Below, in pieces: positions 7,976 through 15,392 of a stretch of 34,259 nucleotides of DNA; the stretch's first letter is position 1; the number at the start of each line of letters is the position of its first letter. The notes below the pieces were generated by a model. It saw nothing but the letters and a program-made list of their open reading frames with translations, was not told the DNA's origin and searched no databases. The DNA lies in the NCBI GenBank assembly GCA_026395655.1, contig JAPLYJ010000064.1, forward strand, positions 1 through 34,259, read 5' to 3'. A program made the position numbers and the translations under genes. This stretch comes from Candidatus Parcubacteria bacterium. GTDB lineage: Bacteria; Patescibacteriota; Minisyncoccia; UBA6257; JAPLYJ01.

Positions 7976-9313
7976 ATGAAAAAATTTTATTTGTTTTTAT
8001 TTGTTTTTATATTTTTAACATTATCTTCAAACGTTAGAGCGTGTGATTGGGGTTGTAGAAATATATATTACGGTTTGAATCAAAACAGTGATGTAAAAAT
8101 TCTTCAACAATTTTTAAAAGACAATAACTATTACCAGGGACCGGTTACTGGTAATTTTTTGTTTTTAACGAAAAAAGCAGTAATAGATTTTCAAATTAAA
8201 AATAATATTGCTCCTGCTAGTGGTTATGTAGGGAGTCAAACTTTATCAGCTATTGATATTATTAGGAAAAAAGACCAATTATTGAAAGATCAGATTGGTC
8301 AAATGTTTATTGTAGGTTTTAGGGGTTTAGAAGCTACAGAAGATTCATATATTGTCAAAGCTATCAAAGATTTGAATTTAGGAGGTATCATCCTTTTTGA
8401 TTATGACACAGCTAACAAATCTTCTGTAAGAAATATCTCAGCTTCTAATCAGGTAAAAAAATTAATATCTGATATTAAAACTTTAACAAAAAAATCATTG
8501 TTAGTAGCCGTAGACGCTGAAGGAGGATATGTTAATCGTTTAAAAACTAAATATGGATACATTACCATTCCTAGCGCTTTAGAAATGGGTACAAAAAATG
8601 ATGTTAAAGAAACTGAGAAAATAGGAGCTGACTTAGGTAAACAATTATCCGAGTTAGGATTTAATATGGATTTTGCTCCTGTTTTAGATGTTAACGTTAA
8701 TCCTACTAATCCAGTAATTGGTAACTTAGAAAGATCTTTTTCTGATAACCCTGATATTGTAGTTAGCCAAGCAGAAGCTTTTATCAAAGGTTTGCATCAA
8801 TATAATATTATTACAGCAGCTAAGCATTTTCCTGGTCATGGTAGCTCCCAAGCAGACAGCCACAAAGGTTTGGTAGATGTTACTAATACATATCAGCAAA
8901 AAGAATTAATACCATATGAAAAATTAATTAAAAATAATCAATTGGATTTAGTGATGACCGCGCATATTGTTAATACTAAAATAGACCCGGAATATCCTGC
9001 AACCTTGTCTCCTTTATTTTTACAAAATATTTTAAGAAACCAATTAAAATTTCAAGGTGTTATTGTTTCCGATGATATGCAAATGGGAGCCATCAGCCAG
9101 AATTATGGTTTTTCAGAATCAGTAGTTAGAGCAGTCATCGCTGGTTGCGATCTTTTAATAATTTCTAACAATGCCAGTGTATACGATGGCTTAGCTCCGT
9201 ATACAGCTCAAGAAGCAATTTTTAAAGCAGTCAAGCAAGGTCAAATCAGCGCAACTAGGATTCAAGAATCCTATGACAGAATCAAAAATCTCAAAGAAAA
9301 ATTCAAGATCTAA
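7976..9313 (+). CDS. Exported GH3 family beta-N-acetylhexosaminidase-like protein with peptidoglycan-binding domain
   Basis: 445 aa. An N-terminal signal peptide (about residues 1-23, ending near VRA-C) is followed by a PG_binding_1 domain (about 35-95: NSDVKILQQFLKDN, VTGNFLFLTKKAVIDFQ) and then a glycoside hydrolase family 3 domain (about 100-440). GH3 features include the strand order typical of NagZ, KHFPGHG with the SQADSH follow-up that carries the Asp/His acid-base pair, and SDDMQMGAI with the nucleophile Asp. Family members remove N-acetylglucosamine from muropeptides. The signal peptide and binding domain imply action on the wall outside the membrane rather than cytoplasmic recycling. 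The promoter sits so close that the message is probably leaderless. The 3' end overlaps uvrC by 41 bases. Confidence 0.88.
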   Translation: MKKFYLFLFVFIFLTLSSNVRACDWGCRNIYYGLNQNSDVKILQQFLKDNNYYQGPVTGNFLFLTKKAVIDFQIKNNIAPASGYVGSQTLSAIDIIRKKDQLLKDQIGQMFIVGFRGLEATEDSYIVKAIKDLNLGGIILFDYDTANKSSVRNISASNQVKKLISDIKTLTKKSLLVAVDAEGGYVNRLKTKYGYITIPSALEMGTKNDVKETEKIGADLGKQLSELGFNMDFAPVLDVNVNPTNPVIGNLERSFSDNPDIVVSQAEAFIKGLHQYNIITAAKHFPGHGSSQADSHKGLVDVTNTYQQKELIPYEKLIKNNQLDLVMTAHIVNTKIDPEYPATLSPLFLQNILRNQLKFQGVIVSDDMQMGAISQNYGFSESVVRAVIAGCDLLIISNNASVYDGLAPYTAQEAIFKAVKQGQISATRIQESYDRIKNLKEKFKI

Positions 9314-10472
9314 TTTAAAAGATCAGATTAAAAAAATACCTGATAAGCCTGGTATCTATTTTTTTATTGATTCAAAAAACAAAATATTATATATCGGTAG
9401 GGCTATTTCTCTGAAAAGAAGATTAGCTAACTATTTTCAAAAAAACTTAGAATCCAGAATTAGAGAGATGGTTAATTTAGCAAAGACCATTAAGTTTCAA
9501 ACAACTGATAATCTTTTAGAAGCAATCATTTACGAAGCTTTGGCTATTAAAAAACATTGGCCTAAATACAATATCAAAGACAATGATGATCGGTCTTTTA
9601 TCTATATTGTTATTGACGAAAATCAAAAATATCCCAAACCTATCATTGTACGATCTAAAGAAGCTGATAAATTTTTAAATACTGCTCGAAAGAAAATTCA
9701 TATTTTTGGACCATATCAAAGTTTGTATTTGGTAAAAAACGCTTTGCAAATCATTAGAAGGATTTTCCCTTATAGTCTTTGCAAACCTAACAGTAAACCT
9801 TGTTTTGATTATCAAATTCATATGTGTCCAGGAATCTGTTGTGGACAGATTCTAATATCTGATTACAGAAGAAACATTTCGCATATTGTCATGCTTCTTA
9901 ACGGACAAAAACAAAAATTGTTATCAAAATTGATTAAAGAAAACCCGGAAAAAGCAAAAGCCTTAAAGCATATTCAAGATGTTACCTTATTGCAAAAAGA
10001 AAACTCTTTGATAAAGATAAAAAGCTTTAGGCGCTTAGAAGGATATGATATTTCTCATCTCTCAGGTCGTGAAACATTTGGAGCCATGGTGGTTTTTTCT
10101 GATTTTTTACCAGACAAGAAATCATATAGATTGTTTAAGATAAAAAGTGCTCCAGCCCATGATGATTTAAGGGCTTTAGCAGAAATGGTGCAACGTCGTT
10201 TCAAACATTTAGAATGGCCCAAGCCAGATTTGATTTTAATAGACGGAGGTAAACCTCAAGTCCAATTTTTGTCATTAGTATTGTCTCGTTTAAAAATTAA
10301 CATTCCATTAGTAGGACTATCTAAAATGGATAACGATCGTTTAGTTTTTGGTAAAAACATTAAAAAATCAACAGAAGAAATGATTTTAACATTATATGAT
10401 AATTTAAAATCTTTAAGAGATGAAGCCCATAGGTTTGCTAACAGAGGTAGAAAAAGTCAAAAAAATATATGA
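9273..10472 (+). CDS. uvrC: UvrABC excinuclease subunit C (UvrC), short form without UVR and helix-hairpin-helix domains
   Basis: The nuclease that cuts both sides of a lesion. The N-terminal GIY-YIG domain (about residues 20-105) shows PDKPGIYFF, ILYIGRA and the LLEAIIYEALAIKKHWPKYN segment with the catalytic Glu. The Cys-rich PCFDYQIHMCPGIC stretch follows. The RNase H-like 5'-incision domain (about 250-395) has the acidic residues in GYDISH and LILIDGGKPQ and the His in LRDEAHRFA. The UVR segment that normally sits between these parts and binds UvrB is not recognisable, and the protein ends just after RDEAHRFA, so the (HhH)2 DNA-binding end is missing: 399 aa against about 600. The only ATG start overlaps the GH3 gene, and its stop overlaps the next start (ATGA), suggesting coupled translation. 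Confidence 0.92.
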   Translation: MTESKISKKNSRSNLKDQIKKIPDKPGIYFFIDSKNKILYIGRAISLKRRLANYFQKNLESRIREMVNLAKTIKFQTTDNLLEAIIYEALAIKKHWPKYNIKDNDDRSFIYIVIDENQKYPKPIIVRSKEADKFLNTARKKIHIFGPYQSLYLVKNALQIIRRIFPYSLCKPNSKPCFDYQIHMCPGICCGQILISDYRRNISHIVMLLNGQKQKLLSKLIKENPEKAKALKHIQDVTLLQKENSLIKIKSFRRLEGYDISHLSGRETFGAMVVFSDFLPDKKSYRLFKIKSAPAHDDLRALAEMVQRRFKHLEWPKPDLILIDGGKPQVQFLSLVLSRLKINIPLVGLSKMDNDRLVFGKNIKKSTEEMILTLYDNLKSLRDEAHRFANRGRKSQKNI

Positions 10473-11077
10473 AAATGATTAATTTTAAAAAGAAAATCAA
10501 GGGGAAAGAAATATCTAAGATTATTATAGACGGTGGGGTAGGAGTAATACCCACTGATACTATCTATGGTTTAGTAGCTAGCGCTTTTAATATTAAAGCT
10601 GTAGAAAAAGTATATCATTTGCGTCATCGCCAACCTGACAAACCTTGTATTATCTTAATCAGTCAAATATCAGATTTAAAAAAATTTAATATTAAATTAA
10701 GTATTAAATTAAAAAATATGCTTTCTCAGATTTGGCCTAATTCTATTAGTGTTATTCTTCCTTGTTCTAATGATAATTTAAAATATTTACATAGAGGTAC
10801 CAAGTCTTTAGCTTTTCGTTTACCTAGAGATAAGAAATTAAGGGATTTTTTAAAAATAACAGGACCTTTAATTGCTCCTAGCGCTAATTGGGAAGGCAAG
10901 GAACCAGCTAAAACCATACAAGCTGCAAAAAAGTATTTTAAAAATGAAATTGATTTTTATTTAGATGGTGGAAAAAGAGACAAACCATCTTCTACCTTGA
11001 TTACATATCAAAAAGGAAAATTTACAATTTTACGTTTAGGTAGTTTAAGCAAAAAACTCTGCAGATTAATATATTAA
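10469..11077 (+). CDS. tsaC: L-threonylcarbamoyladenylate synthase (TsaC/Sua5/YwlC family)
   Basis: Makes threonylcarbamoyl-AMP from threonine, bicarbonate and ATP, the first step of the t6A modification at position 37 of ANN-decoding tRNAs. The 202-aa protein is a single YrdC-type domain. It has the conserved VIPTDTIYGL near residue 30, the KxR-type RHRQPDKPCIILI nucleotide-binding segment, AFRLPRDKKL, and GPLIAPSANWEGKEPAKT typical of the family, ending with LDGGKRDKPSSTLI. It lacks the extra C-terminal Sua5 domain. The start overlaps uvrC by four bases and has no SD. Confidence 0.92.
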   Translation: MKMINFKKKIKGKEISKIIIDGGVGVIPTDTIYGLVASAFNIKAVEKVYHLRHRQPDKPCIILISQISDLKKFNIKLSIKLKNMLSQIWPNSISVILPCSNDNLKYLHRGTKSLAFRLPRDKKLRDFLKITGPLIAPSANWEGKEPAKTIQAAKKYFKNEIDFYLDGGKRDKPSSTLITYQKGKFTILRLGSLSKKLCRLIY

Positions 11078-11078
11078 T

Positions 11079-11107
11079 TTGACAAAATCATACAAAGAAA
11101 GTATAAA
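11079..11107 (+). promoter_or_regulatory. Promoter of the solitary structured-leader cassette
   Basis: TTGACA 11079-11084, a 17-nt spacer, TATAAA 11102-11107. The expected +1 is about 11114, exactly where the boxA-like element begins. Confidence 0.8.
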
Positions 11108-11114
11108 TTGAGAA

Positions 11115-11191
11115 GTTCTTTAATAATTTATTTATGAATGTAGCCGTAGCCACAAGATTCTAATTTTTTGGAATTTTATGGCTATGACTAC
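11115..11191 (+). promoter_or_regulatory. boxA-like element plus long leader hairpin
   Basis: GTTCTTTAATAA at 11115-11126 resembles the boxA antitermination element of rRNA leaders. It is followed by a 13-bp imperfect stem, 11140-11152 (GTAGCCGTAGCCA) against 11179-11191 (TGGCTATGACTAC), with one C-A mismatch and one G-T wobble, and an inner ATTC/GAAT pairing. The order boxA, hairpin, strong SD and ORF matches the cassettes at 29.6-33.1 kb. Confidence 0.6.
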
Positions 11192-11226
11192 TAATAATAG
11201 TTCTTTAGCAGAAAAGGAGACTGATC

Positions 11227-11916
11227 ATGCCTAGCGTGTTCGGTACACTTCACATGAGCACAGTAGCTGAAGCAATTACATTATTATATGAAAGATTGGC
11301 TAGTCCTGATGGAGAAACATGGTTAAACGCCTTTCAGAGATTCCTCTATATGGAAAACCCATGGGTAAATTTCGAAGTTTGGAAAACCATTACCCTTGAC
11401 GCAGAATTACGAACTGCTGACGATTTCCGTCGTACTCTATTATCTGGCGGCTTTTATAAAGATGATGGAGTTAACGACATGCTTAATAATTCTGCACTCG
11501 ACGTGGCAACCAGTGAAGTAAAAGTTCAACTTGTTAATATTTCAGCTGCCGAACTTGGCTTTTCGTGTAACATCATCCCTCTTATTAATATTTATCGAAA
11601 AGCCATAAGTCTTGGTCTTGAACTCTGCCCAGATAATCTAGGCCCTCAATTGCGTGTGCAATATATGGACCAGCCGGCTGATGAATATCTTCATGTAGCC
11701 ATGGAACAGATTAAATGTGCAAGTGGCGACTTTGTCTATACCATAGAGTGTGACAAAGAAGGCAAAAAAGGGATTAACAGTTTTGAAGTTAATATGAGAT
11801 CCAGTTGTTTGCGTGATAGCAACTGTCGTTTCATTTTTATTATCCCTTTCTGTCAACCTGTTCCTCGGTCTATACAAAGTGGATTTGAGACGAGGACTTT
11901 TCGTTGGATTTCCTGA
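11227..11916 (+). CDS. Uncharacterised protein of a Patescibacteria-type family
   Basis: 229 aa, with no known catalytic motif that I can see. The central region (WKTITLDAELRTADDFRRTL, the AAELGFS segment, LGLELCPDNLGPQLRVQYMDQ and YLHVAMEQIKCASGDFVYTI) resembles, from memory, a family of hypothetical proteins seen in many candidate-phyla genomes; I know of no assigned function. No signal peptide or membrane span is evident. The gene stands alone between its own promoter and a perfect terminator. It has a structured leader and a strong SD (AAAAGGAG about 7 nt before the ATG), unlike the SD-less genes around it. Its codons are more GC-rich than those of its neighbours, suggesting a different expression class or a foreign origin. 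Confidence 0.75.
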   Translation: MPSVFGTLHMSTVAEAITLLYERLASPDGETWLNAFQRFLYMENPWVNFEVWKTITLDAELRTADDFRRTLLSGGFYKDDGVNDMLNNSALDVATSEVKVQLVNISAAELGFSCNIIPLINIYRKAISLGLELCPDNLGPQLRVQYMDQPADEYLHVAMEQIKCASGDFVYTIECDKEGKKGINSFEVNMRSSCLRDSNCRFIFIIPFCQPVPRSIQSGFETRTFRWIS

Positions 11917-11941
11917 AGAGTTTAGCTTCTTAGTAATACAA

Positions 11942-11972
11942 GACCCCTCAAATAATTGAGGGGTCATTTTTT
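11942..11972 (+). terminator. Rho-independent terminator
   Basis: A perfect 10-bp stem, GACCCCTCAA / TTGAGGGGTC, with an ATAA loop (11942-11965), then A and six T. It ends the 11227 gene. Confidence 0.93.
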
Positions 11973-12006
11973 ATTCTAATTTTTTAAGATTTTAATGGAT
12001 ATTCAT

Positions 12007-12035
12007 TTGCCTGGTTTATTGATATGATATATAAT
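12007..12035 (+). promoter_or_regulatory. Promoter of the hydrogenase-containing operon, nearly leaderless
   Basis: TTGCCT 12007-12012, a 17-nt spacer and a perfect TATAAT 12030-12035. The expected +1 at about 12042 leaves a leader of around 5 nt before the ATG at 12047. Closely spaced same-strand genes run from here to 17953. Confidence 0.75.
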
Positions 12036-12046
12036 AGACAAAGTAT

Positions 12047-12397
12047 ATGTTTCCTACTAAAAAATTACCTGACAGCGATCGTTTTTCCTGGACTAATCAT
12101 GCTCAGAACAAGATGCAGCATTACCAATTGTCTGTTAATAGAGTAAAAAGGGTAACCCTTCATCCTGATCGTATCGAATATGGCGTAGCTCCTAAAACCA
12201 TTGCTGTCATGCAAACTTCCGGTACGAAAAAACATCCATATGAAATTTGGACCATGTACCAATTGATATCTAAAAAAACAATGTTATCAGGTCAAAAATT
12301 TAAAATTATCAGCGCTTGGAGATATCCGGGTATTAGTCCTAGAGACAAAGCCATACCCATCCCCGATGATATTAAAAAAGAATTAGGAATAGAATAA
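12047..12397 (+). CDS. Small uncharacterised protein, possibly DUF4258/BrnT-like
   Basis: 116 aa. The N-terminal part (FSWTNHAQNKMQHYQLSVNRV, then a helix and HPDRIEYGVAP) recalls the small alpha/beta DUF4258 and BrnT-like families, where a His in an xHAxxKM context starts the fold. The C-terminal part is strongly patterned (KIISAWRYPGISPRDKAIPIP). No partner antitoxin of BrnA type follows; the next gene is a zincin, so a toxin assignment is not supported. The ATG lies about 5 nt from the predicted transcription start, so translation is probably leaderless. Confidence 0.55.
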   Translation: MFPTKKLPDSDRFSWTNHAQNKMQHYQLSVNRVKRVTLHPDRIEYGVAPKTIAVMQTSGTKKHPYEIWTMYQLISKKTMLSGQKFKIISAWRYPGISPRDKAIPIPDDIKKELGIE

Positions 12398-12398
12398 T

Positions 12399-12770
12399 AT
12401 GGATATAGATTTATTTGAAAAAATAGCTGATGAAGCCTTAAATAGATTGCCGGAAAAATTCTTAAAACGTTTGAATAATGTTGCTATCGTAGTAGCAGAA
12501 GTACCTAGCGAATATCAATTGAAAAAAATGAGAATGAGAAAAGGGGATTGTTTGTTAGGTTTGTATGAAGGTGTACCTTTAAATCAGCGTGGTCATTATT
12601 CCAATGTTTTACCAGACAAGATCACTATTTTTAAAAATGCCATTGAAAATCAAGCAGAATATGGGCAAGATTTAAAAGAAATTGTTTTTCATACCATTTG
12701 GCATGAGATCGCTCATCATTTTGGTTTTAATGAAAGAGAAGTTAGTATTTTAGAAAAAAATAAAAAATAA
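12399..12770 (+). CDS. Minimal zincin-like metallopeptidase family protein (PF06262 type)
   Basis: 123 aa. It has the compact zincin layout: a helix with LPEKFLKRLNNVAIVV, a central strand region (GLYEGVP, DKITIF), and the metal-binding helix HTIWHEIAHHFGFNEREV, in which His102, Glu103 and His106 form HExxH and the Glu after GFN is the likely third ligand. It matches the small family often annotated as 'metallopeptidase family protein'; substrates are not known. There is no signal peptide, so it acts in the cytoplasm. It follows the previous gene after one base and belongs to the 12047-17953 operon. Confidence 0.85.
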   Translation: MDIDLFEKIADEALNRLPEKFLKRLNNVAIVVAEVPSEYQLKKMRMRKGDCLLGLYEGVPLNQRGHYSNVLPDKITIFKNAIENQAEYGQDLKEIVFHTIWHEIAHHFGFNEREVSILEKNKK

Positions 12771-12777
12771 AAAACAT

Positions 12778-13554
12778 ATGAAGCTTAAAACATATCTAGG
12801 ATTGATTATCACCGTCATCGTATTATCTATTTTGTGGTGGGTTAGTATGTCTTTTAAAAATCTTTCTTTTCAACAAGAAGTTATCAATTATCAACCTAAC
12901 ACTGTCGCAGAATCAGAATCTTGGGATCCTGAAAATGTAGATATATATCCCTTTTTACCAAAATATGTAGATGGAGCACAATGGCAAAAAAAGATTGTTG
13001 ATATTAATAATGACAATATTAACGAAATCATGATTTTTGCTTGCGATCAAACTGAAAATAGCTACCAAGCTAATGTTTCTATTTTAGGTCCTAATGAAAA
13101 AAATCAACCTATTCTAAAATCAGAATTAGTTTTACCTAATAGCCAAGCTATGGGTAATTTTGATTGTCCTAGCTTCAAAGAATTAAAAGATGTTAATCAA
13201 GATAGCTTAAATGAAATTTTGATTAATCTAGGAGAACCAGAAACAGGGGTATCAAATTTTGGTATTTTCTCATATGATGGTACTAATTTAAATTGGGTAA
13301 AAATAGAAGATGTTTTAGGTAATGATTCTTTCTCAATTTTTAGTGAAGGATCATCAGAACAAGATCTTTCTGTTTTTGAATTAATACCTTTAGAAAAAGG
13401 CATTGTGCAATTTAAAGGAACAATATTAGAAAATAATTCTTGGTCAGGTATTGTAGATGCTTACATCTGGCAAGACAATATTTTTAAATATGATCAGAGT
13501 CTCTCTGAAAAATTAAAAAAACAAGGTCCTACCTTGGAAACATTAAATGGATAA
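12778..13554 (+). CDS. Exported membrane-anchored protein with FG-GAP/VCBS-like calcium-type loops
   Basis: 258 aa with an N-terminal hydrophobic helix (about 5-25) followed by an extracytoplasmic region. Two segments look like FG-GAP/VCBS repeat loops with Asp/Asn at alternating positions: VDINNDNINEIMIFACD (near residue 75) and LKDVNQDSLNEILINLGE (near 140). These occur in beta-propeller surface proteins, but only two are clear, so a whole propeller is not supported. The function is unknown. The end overlaps the next gene by 8 bases. Confidence 0.6.
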   Translation: MKLKTYLGLIITVIVLSILWWVSMSFKNLSFQQEVINYQPNTVAESESWDPENVDIYPFLPKYVDGAQWQKKIVDINNDNINEIMIFACDQTENSYQANVSILGPNEKNQPILKSELVLPNSQAMGNFDCPSFKELKDVNQDSLNEILINLGEPETGVSNFGIFSYDGTNLNWVKIEDVLGNDSFSIFSEGSSEQDLSVFELIPLEKGIVQFKGTILENNSWSGIVDAYIWQDNIFKYDQSLSEKLKKQGPTLETLNG

Positions 13555-14398
13555 AAAAATATATGTAATTAATGGTGCTGGGGACCAAGAACCCCTTTCT
13601 GAGTTTAAGGTATATCGTAGCGCTAAACGTAGCGGGGCTAGTAATGATTTAGCCAAGCAAATTGTTTTTGAGATACAACAAAAAGCATATCCTGGTATTA
13701 CTACCCAGGAAATTCATGACAGAATAAAATCTTTTTTAATCAAAGAAGCTCCGTATTCTGCCATGCGTTTTAGTTTAAAAGAAGGTATTAGAAAATTAGG
13801 ACCTACTGGTTTTCATTTTGAAAAATACGTAGCTGATATTTTTGAAGACTATGGCTATGCTGTCCAAAACCATCAATATCTTCCCGGGGTATGTGTCAAT
13901 CACGAAGTTGATTTTTTAGCTAAAAAAGAAAAAAAGATTTTTGTGGGAGAATGTAAATATCACAATACCATTGGTTGCCGTGTAGACTTGAAAGTAGTTT
14001 TAGCTAATCATTCTCGTATCACAGATTTAGAAAATGGTAAATTCTTTAAAACAAAAGAATTAAAAGATTTAAAAATGCAAGGTATTGTGGTAACTAACAC
14101 CAAGTTTACTACTGAAGCTATCAAATACACTCAATGCGTAGGCTTGGATCTTTTAGGTTGGAGACACCCCAATGATCATGGCTTAGAATATATGATAGAA
14201 TCAAGAAAACTATACCCTGTGACTATTTTACCTTCTTTGACTGATAATTTTATTGGATCTTTTGCTGAAGAAAGAATCATGTTGGTTAAAGATGTTTTGG
14301 TGTTGGATTTAATACGTTTTGGTCGTAAATGGGGGATTCCGGAAAGCAGAATGAGACAGATTAAAAAAGAAGCAGAGTTATTGATGAATTCTAAATAG
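13547..14398 (+). CDS. ATP-cone domain fused to a PD-(D/E)XK (Mrr-like) nuclease domain
   Basis: 283 aa. Residues about 1-85 look like an ATP-cone, the nucleotide-sensing domain of NrdR and ribonucleotide reductase (KVYRSAKRSGASNDLAKQIVFEIQQKAYPGI... pattern). Residues about 88-200 look like a restriction-endonuclease fold: FEKYVADIFEDYGY, then HEVDFLA with Asp122 and GECKYH with Glu135 and Lys137, giving the D...ExK active site of the Mrr class. No methyltransferase or DNA-specificity subunit is nearby, so it is unlikely to be a classical restriction system; a housekeeping role in DNA cleavage controlled by nucleotide level is inference. It is translationally close to its neighbours (8-base overlap upstream, one-base gap downstream). 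Confidence 0.72.
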   Translation: MDKKIYVINGAGDQEPLSEFKVYRSAKRSGASNDLAKQIVFEIQQKAYPGITTQEIHDRIKSFLIKEAPYSAMRFSLKEGIRKLGPTGFHFEKYVADIFEDYGYAVQNHQYLPGVCVNHEVDFLAKKEKKIFVGECKYHNTIGCRVDLKVVLANHSRITDLENGKFFKTKELKDLKMQGIVVTNTKFTTEAIKYTQCVGLDLLGWRHPNDHGLEYMIESRKLYPVTILPSLTDNFIGSFAEERIMLVKDVLVLDLIRFGRKWGIPESRMRQIKKEAELLMNSK

Positions 14399-14399
14399 C

Positions 14400-15392
14400 A
14401 TGAATGAGATTATTGAAAAAATTAAACAATCAGGTTTAAAAGGCAGAGGAGGTGCTAATTTTCCTGTAGGAATTAAATGGGAAATTTTTAATGCAACCTT
14501 GGCTAACAAAAAATATGTAATCATGAATGCCGCTGAAGGTGAGCCTGATGTTTTTAAGGATAGATATATTTTAGAAAATCATTTAGAAGAAACATTGAAA
14601 GGTTTTAAGTTAGCTTTAGATTTATTTGAAAATACTCAAGGGTATATTTTCCTTAACAAAAGTTTATATGATCTTTTAGAAAACAAGATACGTAAGTTTG
14701 TAAATAAATGGCCAGTTAATTTGGTAAAAGAAAAAGGTGGATATTTAAACGGTGAAGAAACTGTTTTAATAGAATCTATAGAAGGTCATAGGTTGGAACC
14801 CAGGATTAAACCACCATACCCACCGGAAAAAGGTTTGTGGCAATTTCCCACTTTGATAAACAATGTAGAAACTTTTTACCATGTCTATCAAATCAGTCAA
14901 AACCAATATCATCAAACTAGATTTTATTCCCTTACAGGTGACTTAAATAATATAGGCGTATATGAGTTAAAAGAAGATTCAAATATTTTAGAAATTTTAA
15001 AACAAACAAAAAATCTTTCTGAAAAACCTTTTTTTGTTCAAGTAGGTGGAGGAGCGAGCGGTATTTTCTTAGAACAAGAGAATTTGGATCAACCAATCTC
15101 AGGCGCTGGTTCTTTAATTGTATATGATACAAATAAAACAGACAAAATTAAACTTTTAAAAAAGATATTAAGTTTTTTCTTAAAAGAAAATTGTGGTCAA
15201 TGTGTACCTTGTCGAGAAGGGATATATCGTTTGAATGAATTAATATTAAAAAAAAGTATAGATTGGCTTAAAGCTAAAGAGCTTTGCCAAACATTAAAAG
15301 AATCTAGTTTTTGCGGCTTAGGTGTAGGCTGTGGCATGGCTTGCGAATCTCTAATAGATATTATTGTTAAATTTAATCAAGCAAATGGATAA
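14400..15392 (+). CDS. NuoF/HydB-like NADH-binding FMN/4Fe-4S subunit of an [FeFe] hydrogenase, compact form
   Basis: Electron-input subunit homologous to the 51-kDa NADH dehydrogenase subunit. Visible parts are the FMN/NADH Gly-rich motif GRGGANFPVGIKW (residues 15-27), NAAEGEPDVFKDR (43-55), GEETVLIESIEGHRLEPRIKPPYPP (118-142) and NNVETF (154-159). The C-terminal 4Fe-4S site has CGQCVPCREG (Cys265, 268, 271) plus Cys305 in SFCGLG. At 330 aa it is about 100 aa shorter than E. coli NuoF and begins right at the Gly-rich motif; the thioredoxin-like N-terminal extension of some HydB/HndC proteins is missing. It overlaps the hydrogenase start by 8 bases, so the two subunits are probably made in equal amounts. 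No NuoE-like gene is in the window. Confidence 0.88.
   Translation: MNEIIEKIKQSGLKGRGGANFPVGIKWEIFNATLANKKYVIMNAAEGEPDVFKDRYILENHLEETLKGFKLALDLFENTQGYIFLNKSLYDLLENKIRKFVNKWPVNLVKEKGGYLNGEETVLIESIEGHRLEPRIKPPYPPEKGLWQFPTLINNVETFYHVYQISQNQYHQTRFYSLTGDLNNIGVYELKEDSNILEILKQTKNLSEKPFFVQVGGGASGIFLEQENLDQPISGAGSLIVYDTNKTDKIKLLKKILSFFLKENCGQCVPCREGIYRLNELILKKSIDWLKAKELCQTLKESSFCGLGVGCGMACESLIDIIVKFNQANG

Noticed and set aside
12047..12397. BrnT toxin of a BrnT/BrnA pair
   Set aside because: The next gene is a zincin, not a BrnA antitoxin, and the C-terminal half does not look like BrnT.
13547..14398. Restriction-modification system
   Set aside because: A PD-(D/E)XK domain is present, but there is no methyltransferase or specificity gene nearby.
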